Shown one piece after another: positions 57,764-64,000 of a stretch of 64,000 nucleotides of DNA. Numbering within the stretch: position 1 is the stretch's first letter; each line of letters starts with the position of its first letter. The position numbers were made by a program, and so were the translations under genes. Source of the stretch: Psychrobacter nivimaris (GTDB lineage: Bacteria; Pseudomonadota; Gammaproteobacteria; Pseudomonadales; Moraxellaceae); assembly GCF_009812035.1 (NCBI RefSeq), contig NZ_VZIZ01000001.1, forward strand, positions 1 through 64,000, given 5' to 3'. Below the pieces are notes generated by a model. The model ran no database searches. It was not told the origin of the DNA and worked only from the letters and a program-made list of their open reading frames with translations.

Positions 57764-58846
57764 ATGAAGCAACTACCATTAACCAAACAGCAATTGATCG
57801 CTGCTATGATTTCATTGAGTTTGGGCAGTGTTGCACAAGCCGCACTTACAATTAATGGTAGCACTGACACTGCTTCTAGTGCACGCCTGAGTTGGGGCGG
57901 CGCTGATAGTTTGTCTGAAGCTCGTAACATAATGTACAAGTCCAATGGCTCTGCTATTAAGAAAGTTGATAATGGCTACGGCACTACCAATATTACGAAT
58001 ACTAATAGTTTTGCTAGTAGTAATAACACCAATAGTGCTCGCTATAACACAACTTATCGTGGGGCATTCGGTAGCAGCGATATGATTCCGATTAGTACGG
58101 ATTCACGTAGTGTTGCGGTGATCGATGCTGAAACAGGCGAATCTATCTACGAAAAAGATGCTGATATCGCGCGTCCTATGGCTAGTATCACCAAGGTTAT
58201 GACGGCTATGGTCGTATTGGATGCAGGCCTTGATATGCGTGAAGAAATCACGCTTGATCCAGAAGATTTCGTTGGTCCAAAGCGTGCAAGCTCGCGTTTG
58301 AAATCAGGTGATCGTTTAAACCGTGCTGAGATGCTATTGATGGCATTGATGAAGTCTGAAAATCCAGCGGCGAAGAGTCTGGCACGTAACTACCCAGGTG
58401 GATATGATGCCTTTATGCGTGCGATGAATCGTAAAGCGCAAGATTTGGGCATGAATACGGCATTTTTTGGCGATCCAACTGGACTTGATAAGCGTAATGT
58501 AGCTTCGTCAAAAGATTTGGTCAAGATGGTACGTGCTGCTGGCAACTATGATGTGATTCGTCGTTTTTCTACCACTAAGAGCTATGACTTTTTTGTCTCA
58601 AATTACTCAAGTGGTAACCGTACCTACAAAGCCAGTAATACCAGTACGCTGGTTCGTGATGGTAGCTATCCAATCGGAATCTCTAAGACAGGCTTTATTA
58701 ATGAAGCTGGACGTTGTGTTGTGATGGAAACTCGTGTCAACAATCGTCCTGCGATTATCGTTATCTTAGGGGCAAACAGCTCAGCAACACGTTGGGGCGA
58801 TGCTAAAAATATCTTAAATAGTTTGGCTACACGCCGTACAGTATAA
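57764..58846 (+). CDS. pbpG: D-alanyl-D-alanine endopeptidase (PBP7 type, S11)
   Basis: Periplasmic low-molecular-weight penicillin-binding protein of 360 residues. A signal peptide ends near VAQAALT (residue 28). After an Asn/Ser-rich linker of about 70 residues comes the S11 domain, with SxxK at residues 141-144 (MASITKVMTAMVV), SxN in LMKSENPAAKSLA and KTG in GISKTGFINEAG. The short C-terminus without a beta-rich tail favours PBP7/PbpG over DacA. A strong binding site and a downstream terminator mark it as monocistronic. Confidence 0.9.
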   Translation: MKQLPLTKQQLIAAMISLSLGSVAQAALTINGSTDTASSARLSWGGADSLSEARNIMYKSNGSAIKKVDNGYGTTNITNTNSFASSNNTNSARYNTTYRGAFGSSDMIPISTDSRSVAVIDAETGESIYEKDADIARPMASITKVMTAMVVLDAGLDMREEITLDPEDFVGPKRASSRLKSGDRLNRAEMLLMALMKSENPAAKSLARNYPGGYDAFMRAMNRKAQDLGMNTAFFGDPTGLDKRNVASSKDLVKMVRAAGNYDVIRRFSTTKSYDFFVSNYSSGNRTYKASNTSTLVRDGSYPIGISKTGFINEAGRCVVMETRVNNRPAIIVILGANSSATRWGDAKNILNSLATRRTV

Positions 58847-58865
58847 GTTTGCTGTTCTAAATGTA

Positions 58866-58899
58866 TAAAAAAGCTGTTATATCATATAACGGCTTTTTT
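58866..58899 (+). terminator. Terminator of pbpG
   Basis: AAAAAAGCTGTTATAT and ATATAACGGCTTTTTT pair with one G-U around a short loop. Confidence 0.88.
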
Positions 58900-58933
58900 A
58901 TTGTGTTGAATTTAAGCATTAAGGATACATGCT

Positions 58934-59602
58934 ATGAGTTATTCACCATTCTCTTCAGTTATACCTAAGCTATATTTATTGACCAACGATGATGAGTTTG
59001 AGCTGTTATATCAAAAGCTAGAGGCAGCCTTGTCGACAGGGTTAATTGCGCTATTACAAATTCGTCGTAAACAAGTTCTTAGTCTGCCTGATGGAGCTAC
59101 AAAGCTTTTTGATGAGGCACAAAAAATTGTTGAGTTAGCTAAAAAGTACAACGTGACAGTTGTTATTAATGATGACGTGAAGTTTGCCGAAAGGCTTGGC
59201 GTTGGGGTACATCTTGGTCAAACAGACGGCAGTATCGGTGATGCTCTACAGTCTTTATCGCCGCATCAAATAATCGGTCGTACCTGCCATGGTGATGTAG
59301 CGCTGATTAAAGAAGCAAAAAATGACGGCGCAAGTTATGCTGCGATGGGTGCTGTATTTACTTCTACAACTAAGCCAAATGCTAACATCGTTTCGCGTCA
59401 GCAGCTTTTTGAAGGATGTCAGCAAGGCATACCAATCTGTGTAATAGGTGGGTTAACCGCAGAAAACATCTCAGAGCTAGTAGATTTGCCCATTGCGCTT
59501 GTAGCAGTAGTTGGGGATATTATGGACTTGCCAGTAGCAGACATAGCGCAGCGTTGTCATGAATGGCAGCAGGCATTTTCTAAATGGAAAATACCTACTT
59601 GA
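58934..59602 (+). CDS. ThiE-like thiamine phosphate synthase family protein
   Basis: TIM-barrel protein of 222 residues in the thiamine monophosphate synthase/TenI family. ThiE landmarks are present: LLQIRRKQ, VVINDDVKFAERLGVGVHLGQTD, IIGRTCHGD and GAVFTSTTKPNAN, with the phosphate-binding PICVIGGLTAENI. The length matches ThiE; TenI is also possible as the diphosphate-binding loop is slightly atypical. It stands alone between two unrelated genes, without other thiamine genes. Confidence 0.78.
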   Translation: MSYSPFSSVIPKLYLLTNDDEFELLYQKLEAALSTGLIALLQIRRKQVLSLPDGATKLFDEAQKIVELAKKYNVTVVINDDVKFAERLGVGVHLGQTDGSIGDALQSLSPHQIIGRTCHGDVALIKEAKNDGASYAAMGAVFTSTTKPNANIVSRQQLFEGCQQGIPICVIGGLTAENISELVDLPIALVAVVGDIMDLPVADIAQRCHEWQQAFSKWKIPT

Positions 59603-59667
59603 AGTACGCTTCTTAGATAGGTTTTGGAGTAGCAATAGTCTTATAATATAATATTAATATGATAGCG

Positions 59668-59997
59668 CTACTCAGCGTGCTCCATACATAAGGTAGCATA
59701 GGGTAGCGCTTCTAAGCGTTGCTCTTCGATTGGCTCGCCGCAGACTTCACACTCGCCATAAGTACCGTTTTCAATCCGACTCAATGCATTTTCGACATAG
59801 ATTAAGCTTTGACGTGCCTCGCTCATCAAATTTTTGCGCATGTCGTTTTGACGATAGGATATGGCCTGATCTTCCCAATGTTCATTGAGATCATCTTGCG
59901 GATTTTGGATGTGATCTTCTATTTTATCAATTCGAGATTCGTACTCATCTTTTAATTTTAATAAGTTTTGTTTAGCAGTGTCTAGATTGATGCTCAT
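59668..59997 (-). CDS. Short TraR/DksA-family zinc-finger protein
   Basis: Protein of 109 residues. An N-terminal coiled-coil region (about residues 3-70) leads to a zinc finger with CEVCGEPIEEQRLEALPYATLCMEHAE; the fourth position is His rather than Cys, so the finger is CCCH. DksA of E. coli is 151 residues and has DxxDxA at the tip of its coil; here the coil has DDLNEHWEDQAI instead. It may be a DksA-like secondary-channel factor or a relative with different effect; not the canonical DksA. Confidence 0.8.
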   Translation of the reverse strand: MSINLDTAKQNLLKLKDEYESRIDKIEDHIQNPQDDLNEHWEDQAISYRQNDMRKNLMSEARQSLIYVENALSRIENGTYGECEVCGEPIEEQRLEALPYATLCMEHAE

Positions 59998-60502
59998 TAT
60001 TTTCTCCTAATGGGTTATTTTTATTGTCAATGTTTCTATCATAAAGAGCTTGACTGCTGAGTACCACCACGAAATGTTACGGTTTATTGACTATGCTTAA
60101 AGCTAGCAACTGCAATTGTTGTCATCGAATAATGGTCTGAGAATATAGACTAAATATTTTAAACATGCTGAAATTTGTGACAGGTTGCTTGTGAGACTGC
60201 GCTAGAAAACTGGTAGAATACACCGCCGCTGAATTCTGCTTACTTGATCGAATCATCAGAGTGGTTTGATAAGTGTCAGAGCTAAGCGTTAAAAAACATT
60301 AAAAAGTAATAAAGCTGATAGTGACTCTATAGCTTAGATATAAGATAGCGTAGTTATAAGCTAGGCGAGCGAGAGTGCTACAAAATAGTAGATTGATCGA
60401 GCTTAGCACTGAATCTGATTTATATAGAGCTGACTATAATGGTCCTATCAGTAACGACAGTAATCGCAAATTAACAGATATATTGATACATAGGAGCAGG
60501 TG
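59998..60502. other. Long upstream region of pgk
   Basis: About 505 bp without a gene. A possible extended -10, TGGTAGAAT at 60211-60219, has only a weak -35; it would leave a long leader before pgk. No RNA structure was recognised. Confidence 0.4.
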
Positions 60503-61717
60503 ATGAATTTTTTGCGTATGAGTGAGTTGAACTTAACGGATGAAGTGGTGTTGATCCGAGAAGATTTAAATGTGCCTATTAAAGATGGTAAGGTCACGAG
60601 CGATGCGCGCTTGCAAGCCAGTCTTCCTACCATCAAGATGGCGCTCGAAAAAGGCGCTGCGGTAATTGTTTGCTCACATTTAGGCCGCCCAACAGAAGGC
60701 AATCCTGAAGCTGTATATTCATTGGCACCAGTTGCTGACTATTTGACGGAAAAATTAAGCTCGCAACTATCGACACCTGTACGTCTTAATACTGATTACC
60801 TTACCCAAGGTGTCAATCTAAAATCTGGCGAAGTGGTTCTATTAGAAAATGTACGCTTCAATGACGGTGAAAAGAAAAACGATGCCACACTAGCGAAAAA
60901 GTACGCTGATTTGTGCGATGTGTTTGTGATGGACGCTTTTGGTACAGCGCACCGTGCACAGGCATCAACAGAGGGTGTTACACAAGCAATGCGTCAAGCA
61001 GACAAAACTGTGTGTGCAGGGCCATTGTTAGCTGCTGAACTTGATGCTTTGAGCCTAGCGCTTGAAACGCCAGCACAGCCAATGCTCGCCATCGTTGGTG
61101 GGTCAAAAGTGTCTACCAAATTAGAAGTGCTACACAGCTTGGCCGAAGTGTGCACGCAAATTATCGTTGGTGGCGGTATTGCCAATACTTTCTTAGCAGC
61201 ACAAGGTCACAGTGTTGGCGCCTCATTGTACGAAGCAGATTTGCTCGATACTGCACGTGACATTATGACCAAGACTGAAATTTTGCTGCCTGAGTACGTC
61301 GTAGTCGCTGATAAAAAAGACATCGATTTCGCTGACTTTACTGGCTCATTGCAAAAAGCCACCGCAACGATCAAATCAGTTGATGCGATCGGTGACAATG
61401 ACATGATATTGGACATCGCACCAGAAAGCGCAAAACAGCTTGCCGATGCCATTATTAATGCAAAAACCATTTTGTGGAATGGTCCAGTGGGTGTCTTTGA
61501 GGTCGATGCTTTCGGGCAAGGCACACAGATATTAGCTATTGCTGTAAAAGACAGCGATGGTTTTTCTATCGCGGGCGGCGGTGATACATTAGCAGCTATC
61601 GATAAATATCAAGTTGCTGAAGGCGTGAGTTATATGTCAACAGGTGGCGGTGCGTTTTTAGAGTTTGTAGAAGGTAAAGTACTTCCGGCAGTTGCTGCAC
61701 TGCAAATAGATGCCTAA
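60503..61717 (+). CDS. pgk: Phosphoglycerate kinase
   Basis: Glycolytic/gluconeogenic kinase of 404 residues. [24 protein letters not shown] and SHLGRPTEG form the substrate site; [12 protein letters not shown] and the C-terminal [21 protein letters not shown] bind nucleotide. AGGAG is six bases before the ATG at 60503; a GTG just upstream is rejected. Followed by a lipoprotein gene and fba; spacing of 257 and 413 bp argues for separate promoters. Confidence 0.97.
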   Translation: MNFLRMSELNLTDEVVLIREDLNVPIKDGKVTSDARLQASLPTIKMALEKGAAVIVCSHLGRPTEGNPEAVYSLAPVADYLTEKLSSQLSTPVRLNTDYLTQGVNLKSGEVVLLENVRFNDGEKKNDATLAKKYADLCDVFVMDAFGTAHRAQASTEGVTQAMRQADKTVCAGPLLAAELDALSLALETPAQPMLAIVGGSKVSTKLEVLHSLAEVCTQIIVGGGIANTFLAAQGHSVGASLYEADLLDTARDIMTKTEILLPEYVVVADKKDIDFADFTGSLQKATATIKSVDAIGDNDMILDIAPESAKQLADAIINAKTILWNGPVGVFEVDAFGQGTQILAIAVKDSDGFSIAGGGDTLAAIDKYQVAEGVSYMSTGGGAFLEFVEGKVLPAVAALQIDA

Positions 61718-61974
61718 CTAATTAACGATACTCTGTAGCTTAGTAACATTAGACGTACAACTAACTCTAAACAACTAAGGTAGTCTGTAAAAATAATATT
61801 TTGGCTGTTGATTTGCTTGTTTTTATTGACATAAGTAAGCGCAATAGCCATCGATTATTATTAAGCAGTAATTATTTATTTATATACTGAAAATTATTAT
61901 TGCATGTCTGATTCGCACTCTATAAAATAGCGCGACCATGTATTTTGACATGCATTATTTACGAGAGGTTTATT

Positions 61975-62361
61975 ATGTTAAAACGTCATTTATTACTTGC
62001 TAGCGTACTTGCTGGTACCTTTGCAATCACTGCATGTAGCCAACAAACAGAAGAAAACACTGAAGCTGCTGTTGAATCTGCTGGCGATGATGCTGCTGCA
62101 AACGCTGATGCTGCTGCCGCTGAAACAGAAGCAGCTGCTGCTGAAGCTGAAGCTGCTGCTCAAGACGCTGGTACTGAAGTTGCCGAAGGCGCTGACACTG
62201 CTGGTGCAGCTGCGACAGACGCTCTAGAAAACACTGGCGATGCTATTGCTGAAAGCACTAACACAGCGGTTGAAAATACTGCTGAAGCTGTTGCTGATGG
62301 CGCTAACGCTGTTGCTGATGGCGCAAATGATGTTGCAGTTGATGCAGAGCAACAGTACTAA
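61975..62361 (+). CDS. Ala/Glu/Asp-rich small lipoprotein
   Basis: Secreted lipoprotein of 128 residues, mature part about 107. The signal ends in the lipobox AITAC. The mature region is strongly acidic and Ala rich with repeated EAAAAEAEAAA-type and ENTxxAVADGANAVADGAND segments, predicted long helix or coiled coil, resembling Lpp-like or Asp/Glu-rich entericidin-type proteins without a clear family. GAGAGG lies six bases before the ATG, and a longer frame begins ten codons upstream. Own terminator downstream region. Function unknown; possibly a peptidoglycan or envelope spacer. Confidence 0.8.
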   Translation: MLKRHLLLASVLAGTFAITACSQQTEENTEAAVESAGDDAAANADAAAAETEAAAAEAEAAAQDAGTEVAEGADTAGAAATDALENTGDAIAESTNTAVENTAEAVADGANAVADGANDVAVDAEQQY

Positions 62362-62479
62362 GCTACGCGATAACTAAGCACTATAATGACTGATTTAAAG
62401 GGACGCTATCGGTTGATAGATAATCAGCGGTAAATAATCTCTAAAAATTGTCATTGCTTTATAAGCCTCAAAATACTAG

Positions 62480-62508
62480 AAAAGCCTTGGTGATTGCCAA
62501 GGCTTTTT
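62480..62508 (+). terminator. Terminator downstream of the Ala-rich lipoprotein
   Basis: AAAAGCCTTGG and CCAAGGCTTTTT form an 11-bp stem around TGATTG, ending in T. Confidence 0.88.
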
Positions 62509-62626
62509 GCGTTGTACGTCATTGTGATAGTTTATAAACTGTCACTTTATGAAAGTTAAACTGAGATCAAAAGACGGTATAGACTGACAAATAGTCGGTC
62601 AACCGCTACGAAGACAGAACAATTTT

Positions 62627-62635
62627 TGCTATAAT
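62627..62635 (+). promoter_or_regulatory. Candidate extended -10 promoter for fba
   Basis: TGCTATAAT is an extended -10 with a full consensus hexamer, giving a leader of about 130 nt before the aldolase gene. The -35 is weak, as is common for this type. Confidence 0.5.
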
Positions 62636-62774
62636 CACCGCGTGGTAATCATATCCAATATCATTCAGAATTTTACTAGCCTATATACGGTTAGTATGGT
62701 CGAATATACAGTGAAATGATTGCTATCAAGCTGTTTTTTAAAATACTATTCAAAATCTAATCAGAGAGCGTCTT

Positions 62775-63812
62775 ATGGCCCTAATATCCTTACGTCAACT
62801 TCTAGATCATGCCGCTGAACACAGCTATGGTGTTCCTGCCTTTAACGTCAATAACTTAGAGCAAATGCGTGCAATCATGATGGCTGCGGATGCTTGTGAT
62901 TCACCTGTCATTGTCCAAGCCAGTGCAGGCGCACGTAACTATGCAGGGTCAGCATTTTTGCGTCATTTGATTATCGCTGCGATCGAAGAATGGCCACATA
63001 TTCCAGTAGTAATGCATCAAGATCATGGTATGTCGCCAGCTATCTGCCAACGCTCAATCCAGTTAGGTTTTTCATCAGTGATGATGGACGGCTCACTTGG
63101 TGAAGATGGCAAAACGCCAATGGATTATGACTACAATGCTAGCGTCACGCGCGAAGTCGTCAAAATGGCACACGCTTGCGGTGTTTCTGTAGAGGGCGAA
63201 ATCGGTTGCCTAGGTAGTCTTGAAACTGGTATGGCTGGTGAAGAAGACGGTTCTGGTGCTGAAGGCATATTGGATCATGAGCAGCTTTTGACCAGTGCTG
63301 ATGAAGCTGAGCAGTTTGTAAAAGATACCAATGTCGATGCATTGGCGATTGCTATCGGTACTAGTCATGGTGCCTATAAGTTCACACGTCCACCGACAGG
63401 CGATATCTTGTCTATTGAGCGCGTAAAAGAGATTCATGCCCGTATTCCTAATACTCATCTTGTCATGCATGGTTCTTCATCAGTGCCACAAGAATGGCTA
63501 AAAGTTATTAATGAAAATGGCGGTGATATTGGCGAAACTTATGGTGTGCCAGTTGAGCAAATCGTTGAAGCGATTAAACATGGTGTGCGCAAAGTAAACA
63601 TCGATACGGATTTGCGTCTGGCTTCAACTGGTGCTATCCGTGAATTCCTTGCAAAAAATCCAAGTGAATTTGATCCACGCAAATACTTTAAAGCATCTAT
63701 GGTAGCGATGTCAGATATCTGTACCAATCGTTTTGAAGCGTTTGGCTCTGCAGGTCAAGCACACAAAATTCGCCCAACCAGTCTTGAAGGTATGGTGAAT
63801 TTTTACCAATAA
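62775..63812 (+). CDS. fba: Class II fructose-bisphosphate aldolase
   Basis: Zinc-dependent aldolase of 345 residues. It is the Calvin-cycle subtype in sequence: [27 protein letters not shown] at the start, [30 protein letters not shown] with zinc-binding His, [21 protein letters not shown] and [17 protein letters not shown] precedes the ATG. Works with pgk and gpmI in glycolysis and gluconeogenesis. It is followed closely by ruvA. Confidence 0.96.
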   Translation: MALISLRQLLDHAAEHSYGVPAFNVNNLEQMRAIMMAADACDSPVIVQASAGARNYAGSAFLRHLIIAAIEEWPHIPVVMHQDHGMSPAICQRSIQLGFSSVMMDGSLGEDGKTPMDYDYNASVTREVVKMAHACGVSVEGEIGCLGSLETGMAGEEDGSGAEGILDHEQLLTSADEAEQFVKDTNVDALAIAIGTSHGAYKFTRPPTGDILSIERVKEIHARIPNTHLVMHGSSSVPQEWLKVINENGGDIGETYGVPVEQIVEAIKHGVRKVNIDTDLRLASTGAIREFLAKNPSEFDPRKYFKASMVAMSDICTNRFEAFGSAGQAHKIRPTSLEGMVNFYQ

Positions 63813-63890
63813 GACTTTGTTGTAGAACGTAGTTGTTAATCATGAAGTAGCAGCTGATTTTATAATATTTTACATAAGAGGTCGTAAATA

Positions 63891-64000
63891 ATGATTGGAT
63901 TGATTTCCGGACAGGTGCAGTACTTGATGGCACCGACGGCTTGTATCATGACGACTTCTGGTGTGGGTTATGATATCGAACTGCCATTGCCTTCATTTTG
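63891..64000 (+). CDS. ruvA: Holliday junction helicase subunit RuvA, N-terminal fragment
   Basis: The first 36 codons of a gene cut by the window end. MIGLISGQVQYLMAPTACI and TTSGVGYDIELPLPSF match the start of RuvA (the OB-fold with its GVGYE-like motif). AAGAGG is placed before the ATG. It presumably continues to ruvB outside the window. Confidence 0.85.
   Translation, partial: MIGLISGQVQYLMAPTACIMTTSGVGYDIELPLPSF

Larger units (their letters stand above)
62362..62774. other. Intergenic region between the lipoprotein and fba genes
   Basis: About 410 bp holding the lipoprotein terminator at 62480-62508 and the candidate fba promoter near 62627. No gene is supported. Confidence 0.5.

Noticed and set aside
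57568-57945. Overlapping 80-97-codon frames on both strands before pbpG
   Set aside because: They overlap the peptidase start or promoter region and have no coding features.

Overview
The window reads as about 64 kb of chromosome from a gammaproteobacterium of the Moraxellaceae, most likely Psychrobacter or a close relative. This is inferred from protein character (an AdeIJK-like efflux operon, PilS/PilR, LolA, the ScpA/ScpB pair beside trpS), moderate AT richness and the gene order; no database comparison was possible. Almost all of it is core housekeeping DNA. Genes are tightly packed, and strong rho-independent hairpins separate the transcription units.

Layout. 1-4,410: a YgjP-like metallopeptidase at the edge, then a metabolic cassette with an iron-dependent alcohol dehydrogenase and an SMP-30 lactonase-like protein on the minus strand, divergent from an orphan TRAP-type binding lipoprotein. 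4,437-7,100: the only clearly accessory segment, a compact integrative-element-like module with a tyrosine integrase, an excisionase-like protein, a divergent Cro/C1-type regulator and two small unknown proteins. It abuts the 3' end of a tRNA-Val(GAC). 7,488-9,760: a glutathionyl-hydroquinone-reductase-like protein, hemB, and a 175-bp MITE-like repeat just upstream of hemB. 10,006-16,533: a complete RND tripartite efflux operon. 17,364-29,000: ispB, rplU-rpmA, lolA, trpS-scpA-scpB, a lauroyl-acyltransferase-like gene, rplM-rpsI, rsmD and mrdA. 29,315-35,557: a DUF445 membrane protein with a possible leader peptide, then ccmF-ccmG-ccmH-ccmI. 35,890-48,297: adk, secB-grxC-rhodanese, rsgA/orn, lpxH-ppiB/glnS, a 1-Cys peroxiredoxin, a GST, a META/DUF4377 lipoprotein and ruvC. 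48,557-57,370: fxsA, a 6S RNA gene, gpmI, a C-terminal processing protease, then pilR-pilS and a GacA/UvrY-like regulator. 57,764-64,000: a PBP7-type peptidase, a ThiE-like protein, a short DksA-like protein, pgk, an Ala-rich lipoprotein, fba, and the first codons of ruvA.

How the genes work together. Several sets act in shared processes: envelope building (mrdA, the PBP7-type peptidase, lpxH, the LpxL-like enzyme, lolA, the efflux pump), cytochrome c maturation (ccmFGHI), chromosome condensation (scpAB), lower glycolysis and gluconeogenesis (pgk, gpmI, fba) and translation (rplU, rpmA, rpsI, rplM, rsmD, trpS, glnS, rsgA). 6S RNA and the two-component genes provide global regulation.

No CRISPR array, rRNA operon, complete insertion sequence or recognisable defence system was seen. 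The less ordinary items are the tRNA-adjacent mini-element with its repeats and operator-like region, the MITE at hemB, the 6S RNA gene in a stretch that also holds a misleading open frame, the possible leader peptide before the DUF445 gene, and unusual extensions in the efflux outer-membrane protein, PilR and the acyltransferase.
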